From contig NZ_JAZHRT010000001.1 of NCBI RefSeq assembly GCF_036924535.1, positions 4,774,001 to 4,838,000 of the forward strand: a DNA stretch of 64,000 nucleotides, written 5' to 3'. Below the pieces are notes generated by a model. It was not told the origin of the DNA, did not search any database, and saw only the letters and a list, made by a program, of their open reading frames with translations. Shown here piece after piece: positions 20,574 through 29,996 of this stretch; the first letter of the stretch is position 1, and the number at the start of each line of letters is the position of its first letter. A program made the position numbers and the translations under genes. The stretch comes from Bradyrhizobium sp. AZCC 2262. Its GTDB lineage: Bacteria > Pseudomonadota > Alphaproteobacteria > Rhizobiales > Xanthobacteraceae.

Positions 20574-22604
20574 TCAGGCCGCCCGCACCGAGTTGAGGAA
20601 TTTGCCGACCTCGCGCTTGAGACGACCCGAGTCCGATGACAGCGACTGGGCCGACGAAAGCACCTGCGAGGACGCCGTGCCGGTCTCGCCGGCGCCGCGC
20701 TGCACGTCGGTGATGTTGGCGGAGACCTGCTGGGTGCCGCGGGCCGCCTGCTGCACGTTGCGGGAGATTTCCTGGGTGGCGGCGCCCTGCTCTTCCACGG
20801 CGGCCGCAATCGTCGAGGATATCTCCGACAGCTTCTCGATCGTGGTGCTGATCGCCTGGATCGCCCCGACCGACTCCTGGGTGGCGGCCTGGATGCCGGT
20901 GATCTGCTGGCCGATTTCGCCGGTCGCCTTCGAGGTCTGTTCCGCCAGCGCCTTTACCTCGGACGCCACGACGGCGAAACCGCGGCCGGCGTCGCCGGCG
21001 CGGGCCGCCTCGATGGTGGCGTTGAGCGCCAGCAAATTGGTCTGTTCGGCGATGGTGTTGATGAGTTCGACCACCGCGCCGATGCGGGCTGCCGCCTTCG
21101 ACAATTCGCTGACCCGGCCGTTGGTGGTGCGGGCCTGATCGACGGCCTCATTGGCCATCCGCGCCGATTCCTGGACCTGACGGCCGATCTCGGTGATGGA
21201 CGAGGCCATCTCCTCGGTGGAGGAGGCCACCGACTGCACATTGGTTGAGGCTTCCTCAGAAGCCGCAGCGACCATCGTGGTCAGTTCCTGGGCGCGTTCG
21301 GCGGTTGCCGTCAGCGTGCCGGCGGAGGCTTCGAGTTCGCTCGACGCCGAGGACACGGTCTCCACGATCTTGCCGACCGCGCCTTCGAAATCGTCGGCGA
21401 GCTTGATCATTTCGGCCTTGCGCCGCTGCGCCGCGACCTGATCCTGGTTGATCTTGGTCTCGGCTTCCTCGCGCGCCTTGTGCTCGGCGTTCTCGCGAAT
21501 GACGGTCACCGTCTTGGCGAGGTCGCCGATTTCGTCGCCGCGGCCGGCGCCGGGAATCTCGACATCGAGATCGCCGCCGGCCATCTTGCCCAACGCACCG
21601 TTCAGGCGCGTCATCGGACGTGCGACCCCAAGGAAGGAAAAAACCACCGAGCCGATCAGCGACACGACGACGACGAGGGCCATGACCAAGCTGATCCGGT
21701 TGGCCTGCGCTGTTTCGGCCACTACCTCTTCCTTGGAGGTCAGCGCATTCTTCTTGGAATTCTCGACCGTTGCTTCCATCAGATCGGCGGCATCGGCGGC
21801 GGACTTGGTGGTGCGGTTGATGATGATGTCGTTCTTTATCTGCTCGGTCTTTACGGCGTCCTCGTTGGCGGCCAGGAAGCGCTTGACGATCGAAGACAGG
21901 TTGCTGACAACGACCAGCAACTCGCGGTCGTCCGCCTCTCCGCGCAGCTTGTTAAAGACATCCTTCAGCGAGGCCTCGGTCTTGCCCATCTCGGTGACCA
22001 AATTGGCATCACCGGTGGCGCCGAGCTTCCAGGCCGCCGCCCGCAGCGTGCTCACCCTGGCATCGGCCTGAAACAGCAGACGTTCGATCTCGAGGCGATT
22101 GTCCAGTTTCGCCATCGCCGGTGAACCCAACTGCGCCGCGACGGCCTTGGTCCATTCATCCGAGACGCCCGAGCGCTTGTCGATCTGCGCCAGCAGCGTG
22201 ATCTGCGCCTTAGCGAGATCTTCCACGGCAGCGGTAAAGCCTTCCATCAGGGCCTTGGTCTTCTGTAGCCGATCCTGGGTGGCCGCCATCTTTGCCGTTT
22301 CGAGCGCAGCCTCGATGTCCTTCGCCATGGCCGCCTTGTGCCGCTGCAGCTCGGCGACAGTCTTTTCGACATCGGCGGGAGTTCGCGCCAGCCTGATATC
22401 GCGGGCGGCGAGCTGTATCTTGCGAAGCTCGAGATGTGCCTCCAGCGAGGTATCGGCCACCTTCTGCGAGCGGGCAGCCCGATCATTGGCGGCCGTGACC
22501 GCAGATTCGGTCATTATCTGGTTGGTCACCATGCCGATCGCCAGCAAGACGCCGACCGCTCCGGCCAAGCCCAGTTTGTTTCCGATACGGTTGAGCTTGA
22601 TCAT
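20574..22604 (-). CDS. Methyl-accepting chemotaxis protein with long helical sensor (MCP 4 of 5)
   Basis: The largest of the five, 676 residues from the ATG at 22604 ([19 protein letters not shown]), preceded by ggggtcg. TM1 is about residues 9-28. The periplasmic domain, about 270 residues of predicted helix, is twice the size of a simple four-helix bundle and matches helical bimodular (HBM-like) sensors in length. TM2 ([20 protein letters not shown]), HAMP and the signalling domain follow, the tip reading [17 protein letters not shown]. The C-terminus is [12 protein letters not shown] terminator follows. HBM sensors bind organic acids in known cases, but the assignment here is by length and helicity only. 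Confidence 0.93.
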   Translation of the reverse strand: MIKLNRIGNKLGLAGAVGVLLAIGMVTNQIMTESAVTAANDRAARSQKVADTSLEAHLELRKIQLAARDIRLARTPADVEKTVAELQRHKAAMAKDIEAALETAKMAATQDRLQKTKALMEGFTAAVEDLAKAQITLLAQIDKRSGVSDEWTKAVAAQLGSPAMAKLDNRLEIERLLFQADARVSTLRAAAWKLGATGDANLVTEMGKTEASLKDVFNKLRGEADDRELLVVVSNLSSIVKRFLAANEDAVKTEQIKNDIIINRTTKSAADAADLMEATVENSKKNALTSKEEVVAETAQANRISLVMALVVVVSLIGSVVFSFLGVARPMTRLNGALGKMAGGDLDVEIPGAGRGDEIGDLAKTVTVIRENAEHKAREEAETKINQDQVAAQRRKAEMIKLADDFEGAVGKIVETVSSASSELEASAGTLTATAERAQELTTMVAAASEEASTNVQSVASSTEEMASSITEIGRQVQESARMANEAVDQARTTNGRVSELSKAAARIGAVVELINTIAEQTNLLALNATIEAARAGDAGRGFAVVASEVKALAEQTSKATGEIGQQITGIQAATQESVGAIQAISTTIEKLSEISSTIAAAVEEQGAATQEISRNVQQAARGTQQVSANITDVQRGAGETGTASSQVLSSAQSLSSDSGRLKREVGKFLNSVRAA

Positions 22605-22777
22605 GTCGACGACCCCAAATTTTCTGAAGCAAGTTTTCCGGAAGCGGAATTTGCTCGGCAGCGGAACCAGCAACCTGCGCGCGCGGCCCCGAAATTACCG
22701 GCAGCGTAGCCGGGACCGGTTAATTTCCGCTTGCGTGAAGGTATCGGGTTGCAGTCCCGCCAGATTCGCGTCAGACG

Positions 22778-22813
22778 AGAAAAGGCCCGGCTCCCTTCCG
22801 GAAGCCGGGCCCT
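22778..22813 (-). terminator. Rho-independent terminator after MCP 5
   Basis: On the minus strand gggcccggcttcc pairs with ggagccgggcc, followed by ttttctcg. It begins about 20 bases after the MCP 5 stop at 22835. Confidence 0.75.
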
Positions 22814-22834
22814 TGTCTGCCGCCGACCCGCTCG

Positions 22835-24526
22835 TCAGGCCGCCCGGACCGAATCCAGAAACCGGCCGACCTCGAGTTTGAGGCGATGGCTGTCGCCCGA
22901 CAGCGACTGCGCCGCCGAGAGCACCTGCGAAGAGGCCGCGCCGGTCTCGCCTGCGCCGCGCTGCACGTCGGAGATGTTGGAGGAAACCTGCTGGGTTCCG
23001 CGGGCAGCCTGCTGCACGTTGCGCGAAATTTCCTGCGTCGCCGCGCCCTGCTCTTCCACGGCAGCCGCGATGGCCGAAGAGATCTCTGCCAGCCGTTCAA
23101 TGGTGCCGCTGATTTCCTTGATTGCATTCACCGACTCCTGGGTCGCGCCCTGAATGCCGGTAATCTGCTGGCTGATCTCGCCGGTGGCTTTTGCCGTCTG
23201 CTCCGCGAGCGCCTTCACTTCCGATGCCACGACCGCAAACCCGCGGCCGGCGTCGCCGGCACGCGCCGCCTCGATGGTGGCGTTGAGCGCCAGCAAATTG
23301 GTCTGGCCGGCGATGGTGTTGATGAGCTCGACCACGTCGCCGATACGGCTCGCCGCCTTGGACAGCTGGCTGACCCGGTCGTTGGTGACACGGGCCTGGC
23401 CAACCGCATCGGTGGCCATCCGCGCCGATTCCTGCACCTGACGGCCGATCTCGGTGACCGAGGAGGAAAGCTCTTCGGTCGCCGACGCCACCGACTGCAC
23501 GTTGGCAGAGGCTTCCCCGGAAGCCGACGCCACGGTCGACGTCAGTGTTTGCGAGCGTTCGGCCGTCGCCGACAGCGTGCCGGCGGAGGCTTCGAGCTGG
23601 GTCGAAGCCGACGATACCGTCTGCACGATCTCGCCGATCACGCTTTCGAAATTGCGGGTGATGCCGTCGACACGGCGGCCGCGCTCGATCTTGGCTTCGG
23701 CGTCGAGCGCCGCGGCTTCGTCAGCGGCCTTCTTGGCGATCAGCGCTTGCTTGAACACCTGGAGGGTATCAGCCATGGCGCCGATTTCGGTCTTCTCGCC
23801 CTGATGCGGCACCTTCGCGCTCAGATCGCCTTGGCCCAGCGCCTGCATCGGGCTGACGATGGAGGCGATGCCGCTCGATACGTCGCGAACCAGATAGGCG
23901 CTGACGCCGATACCGAGGATGATGGCCGCGCCGAGAATCGTCGCAAGCATCGTCAGCGCGGAGCCGTAACTGTCGGCGGCATCCTGCGCCGCCTTGTCGG
24001 CGCCTCTGTTGTTGAGGTCGATATCCTTGCTCAGGACGGCATCGGCCTCGAGCCCGATCTTGTTGACTGTCTTGGTGTTCAGTTCGTGCGCCTCGGTCGG
24101 AATCTTGCCGACCGCCTTGCGCGACAGCGCCATCACTTCCTGGGTGCCCGCGTTATACTTGTCCCAGAGCTTCGACCACTCGGCATAGAGCGCACGCTCT
24201 TCCGGCGACGTGATCATCGGCTCATAGGCGGCACGAAACTTGGTGTTGGCCTCGATGACGGTGGCGAGCGTCTTTTCCATCGCCAGCTTTTCCTCCAGCG
24301 TGTCGGACAGCATGTGCTCGCGGATCACGTTGCGATAGGTGATGACGCCGGCGCGCAGATCTCCCAGCACGCGGACGCTCGGCAGCCAACTGGTGGTGAT
24401 GTCGACCGTGTTGGCGTTGATCGACCGCATGTTCCTGACCGCGAGCAGGCCCATACCCGTCATCGCGACGAGCAGGAATGCCACAACGGTGATGATCTTG
24501 GTGCGGATCGAGTATTTGGCGAGCAT
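22835..24526 (-). CDS. Methyl-accepting chemotaxis protein, four-helix-bundle sensor (MCP 5 of 5)
   Basis: Chemoreceptor of 563 residues from the ATG at 24526 ([15 protein letters not shown]), with aagagat upstream. TM1 is about residues 10-30. The periplasmic part (about 31-175) contains [20 protein letters not shown] and [10 protein letters not shown], characteristic of the 4HB_MCP_1 sensor. TM2 is [20 protein letters not shown], then HAMP and the signalling domain; C-terminus [11 protein letters not shown]. It is first in the array in transcription order and ends with its own terminator. It is probably transcribed alone. Confidence 0.95.
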   Translation of the reverse strand: MLAKYSIRTKIITVVAFLLVAMTGMGLLAVRNMRSINANTVDITTSWLPSVRVLGDLRAGVITYRNVIREHMLSDTLEEKLAMEKTLATVIEANTKFRAAYEPMITSPEERALYAEWSKLWDKYNAGTQEVMALSRKAVGKIPTEAHELNTKTVNKIGLEADAVLSKDIDLNNRGADKAAQDAADSYGSALTMLATILGAAIILGIGVSAYLVRDVSSGIASIVSPMQALGQGDLSAKVPHQGEKTEIGAMADTLQVFKQALIAKKAADEAAALDAEAKIERGRRVDGITRNFESVIGEIVQTVSSASTQLEASAGTLSATAERSQTLTSTVASASGEASANVQSVASATEELSSSVTEIGRQVQESARMATDAVGQARVTNDRVSQLSKAASRIGDVVELINTIAGQTNLLALNATIEAARAGDAGRGFAVVASEVKALAEQTAKATGEISQQITGIQGATQESVNAIKEISGTIERLAEISSAIAAAVEEQGAATQEISRNVQQAARGTQQVSSNISDVQRGAGETGAASSQVLSAAQSLSGDSHRLKLEVGRFLDSVRAA

Positions 24527-24712
24527 GGCGGGAATCTCTTGGTTTTTGGGCGCGGGGAACACGCCGAACGTGACGAGGCAGAGAAAGGCGAGGGAATCAA
24601 AGGATCGCGCTTCGAAATAAAACCCGGCACGTCCTCAGGTTGAGTTAACGACGTCGGGGTAAAAATACGTAGGCAGCAGGTCGCACCGGCCCCATGAACG
24701 CCGGCGCAGCGA

Positions 24713-25990
24713 TCAGCGCATCAGCTTCAGCGCATCGGAGAAAAATTCCGTTCCGCCGAAATTGCCTGATTTCAGGGCAAGCAGCATGTCGCCCTTGTCG
24801 GCACCGACGGCACGCAAAACCGGCACTCCTGCAGCGATTTCTGCGCCTACGAGGAATCCGGGAATGCGCAGGCGATCGACGACGGCGCCTGAAGTTTCAC
24901 CACCGGCGACCACCAATCGCCGCACGCCTGAGCGCACCAGGCCTTCTGCGATATCGGCCATTGCCTGCTCGATGGCATGTCCGGCTGCATCGCGGCCATG
25001 CCGAAACTGCAGAGCTGCAACCTGATCCGGCGTCGAGCTTGAGGCGATCAGGATGGGACCGCCGCTGATTCGGTCGTTCGCCCAGGCCAGCGCGCGACGC
25101 ACCTCGCCCGGTCCCGCGACGATCTGTTCGGGATCGAGATGCAGCACGGCCATGGTCTTTTCGGCGTTTGCGATCTGGGCCAGCGTCGCCTGTGAGCAAC
25201 TCCCCGCCAGGCAGGCGGCCGGTCCACCGACCGCTGCGCCGGCATCTGCGCCTGCGGAAGCAGATTTGACCTTGCCGGACGCAACCAGCGCCCGCGCAAT
25301 GCCGAGCCCGATGCCGGACGCGCCGACGGACAGGCGATGATCCAGCGCAATGTTTCCAATTGTTTCGAGATCGCGGTCGAACACGGCGTCAATGATCGCG
25401 GCGCCAAGGCCGTTGCCCGCGAGATCGGCGAGGCGCCCGCGAACCGCATCCGCGCCGCGCGTGAGCGTGGCGAGATCGACCAACCCGACCTTGGTTTGGC
25501 TCTGGCACGCCAGCACCCGCACCAGGTTGGAATCGTGCATCGGGTTGAGCGGGTGATCCTTTAGCGGGCTTTCGTTCAGCGGCACGGAACCGACGAACAG
25601 ATTGCCCTGATAGACGGTGCGGCCGGTTTCCGGAAAGGCCGGCGTCACCAGCACGATCGCGTCGCCCGAATCGGCGCGCAGCGCATCCATCACGGGGCCG
25701 ATATTGCCGGCGTCGGTGGAATCGAAGGTCGAGCAGATCTTGAACAGCACGTGACCGGCACCGCGGCCGCGCAGCCATTTCTCGGCGGCGCGCGAACGAT
25801 CGACCGCAACGCCGGCCTCGATCGAGCGGCTCTTGAGCGACACCACGACCGCGTCGACCTCCGGCAGCGCGAGATCGTCCGAGGGAACGCCAATCGTCTG
25901 CACCGTGCGCAGGCCCTGGCGGGTCAGCGTATTGGCGAGATCGGAGGCGCCGGTGTAGTCGTCGGCGATGCAGCCCAGAGACAATTTCAC
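24713..25990 (-). CDS. otnK: 3-oxo-tetronate kinase OtnK (DUF1537 family)
   Basis: Phosphorylates 3-oxo-tetronate to its 4-phosphate in the tetronate (threonate/erythronate) route. I use the GTG at 25990, which overlaps the otnI stop as GTGA and gives 425 residues, normal for OtnK; the open frame extends much further upstream only as an artefact of high GC. The N-terminal motif LGCIADDYTGASDLAN holds the conserved aspartates and the C-terminal nucleotide-binding domain carries VVAGGETSGAVVDRL near residue 360. Cytoplasmic. It is last in the ltnD-otnI-otnK operon. The function rests on family membership plus complete pathway context. Confidence 0.9.
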   Translation of the reverse strand: MKLSLGCIADDYTGASDLANTLTRQGLRTVQTIGVPSDDLALPEVDAVVVSLKSRSIEAGVAVDRSRAAEKWLRGRGAGHVLFKICSTFDSTDAGNIGPVMDALRADSGDAIVLVTPAFPETGRTVYQGNLFVGSVPLNESPLKDHPLNPMHDSNLVRVLACQSQTKVGLVDLATLTRGADAVRGRLADLAGNGLGAAIIDAVFDRDLETIGNIALDHRLSVGASGIGLGIARALVASGKVKSASAGADAGAAVGGPAACLAGSCSQATLAQIANAEKTMAVLHLDPEQIVAGPGEVRRALAWANDRISGGPILIASSSTPDQVAALQFRHGRDAAGHAIEQAMADIAEGLVRSGVRRLVVAGGETSGAVVDRLRIPGFLVGAEIAAGVPVLRAVGADKGDMLLALKSGNFGGTEFFSDALKLMR

Positions 25991-26769
25991 GGCGTTACTC
26001 CGGCATAGGGCTTGAACCAGCCGAGGCCGTCGGTGGTCTTGCCGCGCGGATTGTATTCGCAGCCGACGAAGCCGCCATAGCCGAGCCGGTCGAGTTCGGC
26101 GAACAGGAACGGATAGTTCAGTTCCTCGCCGTCGGGCTCGTTGCGCGAGGGAATGCTGGCGATCTGGACGTGGCCTGTGATCGGCATCATCTCGCGCAGC
26201 CGCATGGTAACGTCGCCATGAATGATCTGGCAGTGATAGATGTCGAACTGCAGTTTCAGGTTCGGAATCTTCAGCTCGGTGATCAAGTCGCGCGCGAAGC
26301 CAAAATCGTTGAGAAAGTAGCCCGGCACGTTGCGGGCATTGATCGGCTCGATCACGACGTCGAGGCCATGAGGCGCGAAGAATTCCGCGGCCCACGCCAC
26401 CGATTTATAAAACTGCTCGACGGCTTTCGGTTGGCTTCGGTTGGCGATGCCGGCCATCAGATGCAGCCGCTTGACGCCGGTCGCCTTCGCGTAAGGAAGC
26501 GCCGTCTCAAGGCTTCGCTTCAGATCGTCAAAGCGTTCCGGCAGCGCGGCAAATCCCTTTTCACCGGCGTCCCAATTGCCCGGCGGCAGGTTGAACAGCG
26601 CCTGCGTCAGGCCATTGCGCTTCAGCCGCTCGCCGACGGCCTCCGCCGGATGGTCGTAGGGAAACAGGAATTCGACGGATGTAAATCCCGCCTTCGCCGC
26701 CGCCTCAAAACGGTCGAGGAACGGCACATCGGTGAACATCATGGAGAGATTGGCGGCAAAGCGCGGCAT
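25987..26769 (-). CDS. otnI: 2-oxo-tetronate isomerase OtnI (hydroxypyruvate isomerase family)
   Basis: TIM-barrel isomerase of 260 residues, the normal length of OtnI/Hyi proteins, converting 2-oxo-tetronate to 3-oxo-tetronate. Characteristic sequence includes MPRFAANLSMMFTDVPFLDR, FEAAAKAGFTSVEFLFPYD, the metal-binding VIEPINARNVPGYFL and the end segment GFVGCEYNPRG. A strong ggaga site precedes the ATG at 26769. It is in an operon between ltnD (26-base gap) and otnK (overlap). Hydroxypyruvate isomerase is the alternative annotation; the flanking tetronate genes favour OtnI. Confidence 0.9.
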   Translation of the reverse strand: MPRFAANLSMMFTDVPFLDRFEAAAKAGFTSVEFLFPYDHPAEAVGERLKRNGLTQALFNLPPGNWDAGEKGFAALPERFDDLKRSLETALPYAKATGVKRLHLMAGIANRSQPKAVEQFYKSVAWAAEFFAPHGLDVVIEPINARNVPGYFLNDFGFARDLITELKIPNLKLQFDIYHCQIIHGDVTMRLREMMPITGHVQIASIPSRNEPDGEELNYPFLFAELDRLGYGGFVGCEYNPRGKTTDGLGWFKPYAGVTP

Positions 26770-26795
26770 CGAGCGTCTCCTTCCAGATCTTGCTG

Positions 26796-27710
26796 CTATT
26801 TCGGTTCGCCGGGCAGATGCGTGCCGGTGACGCGAGCATACATCCGCGCCACCGAGGCGTCGTCATCGCGGCCCATGCCGGATGCGGCCGTCATCAAGAA
26901 CATCTGCAGCGCGGCGGCTGCAACCGGCACCGGGAACTTTTGCGAGCGCGCCATGTCCTGGATGATGCCGAGGTCTTTTACAAAGATCTCCACCGCGCTG
27001 CGCGGCGCATAATCGCCGTCGAGCACATGCGGCATGCGGTTCTCGAACATCCAGGAATTGCCGGCGGAAGCGGTGATCACCTCGTAGACCTTTCGGATGT
27101 CGAGGCCCTGCTTGGCGGCGAACGCGATGGCTTCCGAGGCGGCGGCGATGTGGACGCCGGCGAGGAGCTGGTTGATCATCTTGAAGGCGGCGCCCTGGCC
27201 TGCGTCATCGCCGAGTTCGTAAAGTTTCGCGGCCATCGCATCGAGTGCCGGGCGCGCTTTGGCAAAGGCGGCCGGGCTGCCTGAGGCCAAAATGGTGAGT
27301 TCGCCCTGCGCCGCCCGTTGCGCGCCGCCGGAGATCGGCGCGTCGAGGTAGCGCCGCCCGGTTGCTTCCAACTGTTTGGCGAGCCGCCGCGCGATGTCGG
27401 GGTCCATGGTGGCCGACGAGATGAACACCGCCCCCTTGCCCAGGGTTTCCGCGACGCCATTGGCGCCAAACAGGATGGTTTCGGTCTGCGCCGCGTTGAC
27501 GACAACGCTGACCACGATGTCGGCCGATTTCGCGGCTTCCGCCGGCGTGCTCGCCCCCTTGCCGCCATCGGCCACGAACCGTTTCACGGAATCCGCAGAG
27601 ACGTCACAGCCGGTGACCTCGAGGCCTGCGCGGCGGAGCGAGGTCGCCATGCCAAAACCCATCGAGCCCAGCCCGATGACGGCAACGCGCGGTTTGGCGG
27701 ATTCTGGCAT
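26796..27710 (-). CDS. ltnD: L-threonate dehydrogenase LtnD (beta-hydroxyacid dehydrogenase family)
   Basis: NAD-dependent oxidation of threonate to 2-oxo-tetronate, the first step of the pathway. The ATG at 27710 ([18 protein letters not shown]) has gggag at 7 bases and gives 304 residues, the usual length. The Rossmann motif GLGSMGFGMA, the substrate-binding DAPISGGAQRAAQG and the catalytic lysine segment AAFKMINQLLAG are all present. It begins the three-gene operon and is divergent from otnC across 115 bases, so one control region may serve all four genes. Related family members act on erythronate or tartronate semialdehyde; the L-threonate call rests on context. Confidence 0.88.
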   Translation of the reverse strand: MPESAKPRVAVIGLGSMGFGMATSLRRAGLEVTGCDVSADSVKRFVADGGKGASTPAEAAKSADIVVSVVVNAAQTETILFGANGVAETLGKGAVFISSATMDPDIARRLAKQLEATGRRYLDAPISGGAQRAAQGELTILASGSPAAFAKARPALDAMAAKLYELGDDAGQGAAFKMINQLLAGVHIAAASEAIAFAAKQGLDIRKVYEVITASAGNSWMFENRMPHVLDGDYAPRSAVEIFVKDLGIIQDMARSQKFPVPVAAAALQMFLMTAASGMGRDDDASVARMYARVTGTHLPGEPK

Positions 27711-27825
27711 GCGGCGCTCCCTCAGTGGTTTCTCTTGAGCCGCCGTTGGGCCGGCGGGCTTGTCTCTGGGTATCACGGCTTGGCCGCGCTGCCAAAGCGT
27801 GGGAAAAGGCCAAGGAAGCAGGGCA

Positions 27826-28491
27826 ATGTGCATGAGCGAAACAAGGATCCGCGAGGAAATCTGCCGGCTCGGTCGTTCGCTGTTCGAGCGCGGGCTGACG
27901 CCAGGCTCCTCAGGCAACATCAGCGTGAAACTCGATGACGGCGGCTGGCTGGTGACGCCGACCAACGCCTCGCTAGGCTCGCTCGACCCGGCGCGGATGT
28001 CGCGGCTTGGCCCCGACGGACGGCTGGTATCCGGCGACGCGCCGACCAAGGAAGTTCCGCTGCATACCGCGCTCTACCAGACCCGCACCGCCGCGCGCGC
28101 GGTGGTGCATCTGCACTCGACCCATTCGGTGGCATTGTCGATGCTGCCCGAGATCGACCCCCGCGCCGCGCTGCCGCCGATGACGCCCTATTATCTGATG
28201 AAATGCGGACAGACGGCGCTCGTGCCGTATTATCGGCCGGGCGATCCGGCGGTTGCGGACGCCATCAAGGGACTGGCCGGAAAATACTCCTCCGTGCTGC
28301 TCGCCAATCACGGGCCGGTCGTTTCAGGCGACACGCTGGAAGCCGCGGTTTACGCGATCGAGGAACTGGAAGAGACGGCAAAGCTGTATCTGCTGCTCCG
28401 TGGGCTGAACCCGCGGTATCTATCGCCGGAGCAGGTGAAGGATTTGACCGAGGTGTTCGGGCTAACGCCGCCGGAGCATAGGCACTCGTAG
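27826..28491 (+). CDS. otnC: 3-oxo-tetronate 4-phosphate decarboxylase OtnC (class II aldolase family)
   Basis: Cleaves 3-oxo-tetronate 4-phosphate to dihydroxyacetone phosphate and CO2, completing the route. I use the ATG at 27826 with aaggaag upstream (221 residues); the ATG at 27832 is also possible. The class II aldolase fold is shown by GLTPGSSGNISVKL, the zinc-binding histidines in VVHLHSTHSVALS and the later LANHGPVVSG. It is divergent from ltnD. The stop codon (28489-28491) lies inside a palindromic element. L-fuculose-phosphate aldolase is the generic alternative. Confidence 0.9.
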   Translation: MCMSETRIREEICRLGRSLFERGLTPGSSGNISVKLDDGGWLVTPTNASLGSLDPARMSRLGPDGRLVSGDAPTKEVPLHTALYQTRTAARAVVHLHSTHSVALSMLPEIDPRAALPPMTPYYLMKCGQTALVPYYRPGDPAVADAIKGLAGKYSSVLLANHGPVVSGDTLEAAVYAIEELEETAKLYLLLRGLNPRYLSPEQVKDLTEVFGLTPPEHRHS

Positions 28492-28569
28492 GATGGGTAG
28501 AGTGCAGCGAAACCCATCATCTATCCGTACAACGCATTGATGGGTTTCGCTTCGCTCTACCCATCCTAC
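28488..28569. repeat. Palindromic element between convergent genes, family A variant
   Basis: Long hairpin with arms gtaggatgggtagagtgcag and cgctctacccatcctac plus inner cgaaacccatca and tgatgggtttcg. It overlaps the otnC stop and ends 5 bases before the livF stop, so it could end both messages. Confidence 0.85.
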
Positions 28570-28573
28570 GGCA

Positions 28574-29278
28574 TCACAATCCCAGATATGCCTTCCGCAC
28601 ATCCGGATTGACCCGAATATCCGCGGCGCTGCCCTGCATCAGCACACGGCCGGTCTGCAGGATGTAGGCGCGGTCGGCGATCTCCAAACACTCCGACATG
28701 CGCTGTTCGACGATCAGCACAGTCATGCCGGCGTCGCGGATGCGCTTCACGGCCTGAAAAATTTCATCGACCAGTTTTGGCATGATGCCCTGCGACGGCT
28801 CGTCCAGCATCAACAGCCGCGGCCGCGTCATCAGGGCGCGGCCGATCGCCAGCATCTGCTGCTCGCCGCCGGAGAGCGTTTCGGCGCGTTGCTCCAGCCG
28901 TTCCTGCAGACGCGGGAACAGCGTGAAAACGAGGTCGAGCGGCGCCTCGCGATCGGCTTCGCTGCGATAGAGGTAGCTGCCGAGCCGCAGATTGTCGCGC
29001 ACCGACAGGCGCGGAAACAGCCGGCGGTTTTCCGGCACATAGGCGATGCCGCGCGAGGTGATGACGTGCTGCGCCATGCCGTCGATCCGGGTGCCGTCGA
29101 ACGACACGGTGCCGGAACGCGGCCGTTCTGCGCCGGCGATCGATTTCAGCAATGTCGATTTGCCGGCCCCGTTGGCGCCGGCGACGCAGACGATCTCGCC
29201 TTTCGCCACTTCGATACTGACCGCCGAGATCGCGACCAGGCCCTGATAGGCGGTGGTGACTTCATGCACCGACAGCAT
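28574..29278 (-). CDS. livF: ABC transporter ATP-binding protein LivF
   Basis: ATPase of the second Liv-type importer, 234 residues from the ATG at 29278. Walker A GANGAGKST, signature LSGGEQQMLAIGRAL, Walker B LLMLDEPSQGIMP and switch LIVEQRM are all intact, unlike the LivF at the start of the window. It overlaps the 3' end of livG by 17 bases and is the last gene of the operon binding protein-H-M-G-F. It converges on otnC. The substrate class is suggested by family only: amino acids, amides or other small organic solutes. Confidence 0.95.
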   Translation of the reverse strand: MLSVHEVTTAYQGLVAISAVSIEVAKGEIVCVAGANGAGKSTLLKSIAGAERPRSGTVSFDGTRIDGMAQHVITSRGIAYVPENRRLFPRLSVRDNLRLGSYLYRSEADREAPLDLVFTLFPRLQERLEQRAETLSGGEQQMLAIGRALMTRPRLLMLDEPSQGIMPKLVDEIFQAVKRIRDAGMTVLIVEQRMSECLEIADRAYILQTGRVLMQGSAADIRVNPDVRKAYLGL

Positions 29279-29996
29279 GACGATCCCCCAGATAGGCGGT
29301 GATGACTTTCGGATCGCGGACCACGTCGGCAGGCTTGCCCTCGACCAGCACCTTGCCGAGATCGAGCACAATGGCGCGGTCGACCAGCGGCATCACGATT
29401 TCCATCACGTGTTCGACCATCAACACGGTGACGCCGGTGTCACGCACCTTGCGCACCAGCTCGACGCCGGTCTTGGCTTCGACCGGCGTCAGCCCGGTGA
29501 GCACCTCGTCGAGCAGCAGCAGTTTCGGCTCGGTCGCCAGCGCCCGCGCCACCTCGAGCCGGCGCTTTTCGGACGGGACCAGATCGCTGGCCAGCACGTT
29601 GGCGCGCGGGCCGAGACCGCAAAATTCCAGCACCTCCTGCGCCTTGCGGCGGGCATCGCGCATCACGGTGGTGCGGACCAGCGCGCCGACGATGACGTTG
29701 TCGACGACCGTCATGGTCTCAAAGCTCTTCACGACCTGAAATGTGCGGCCGATACCGCGCTGGCAGCGTTCCGCCGCCGGCAACGCCGTGACGTCCTGAC
29801 CGTCGAAGATGATCGAGCCTTGCGTGGGCGGCAGCACGCCGGCGATCAGGTTGAACAGCGTCGACTTTCCGGCGCCGTTCGGGCCGATCAGGCCGACGAT
29901 TTCGCCACGCCCGACCGAAATCGAGACGTCGCTGTTGGCGATCAGGCCACCAAAACGCTGCCAGACGCCGCGGGTTTCCAGCAAGGGCGTCGTCAT
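29262..29996 (-). CDS. livG: ABC transporter ATP-binding protein LivG
   Basis: 244-residue ATPase. The ATG at 29996 (MTTPLLETRGVWQRFGGL) overlaps the livM stop by 4 bases. Walker A is GLIGPNGAGKST, the region before the signature reads LVPSEKRRLEVARALA (LivG proteins often vary here), Walker B is LLLLDEVLTGLTP and the switch is LMVEHVM. It pairs with LivF. The Walker B segment has DEV rather than DEP, a common LivG variation. In-frame sequence upstream of 29996 lies inside livM and is not part of the protein. Confidence 0.95.
   Translation of the reverse strand: MTTPLLETRGVWQRFGGLIANSDVSISVGRGEIVGLIGPNGAGKSTLFNLIAGVLPPTQGSIIFDGQDVTALPAAERCQRGIGRTFQVVKSFETMTVVDNVIVGALVRTTVMRDARRKAQEVLEFCGLGPRANVLASDLVPSEKRRLEVARALATEPKLLLLDEVLTGLTPVEAKTGVELVRKVRDTGVTVLMVEHVMEIVMPLVDRAIVLDLGKVLVEGKPADVVRDPKVITAYLGDRHAVGA

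Noticed and set aside
24713..26395. Extended otnK reading frame starting at 26395
   Set aside because: The first 135 residues overlap otnI in another frame; the GTG at 25990 gives the normal length and overlap.
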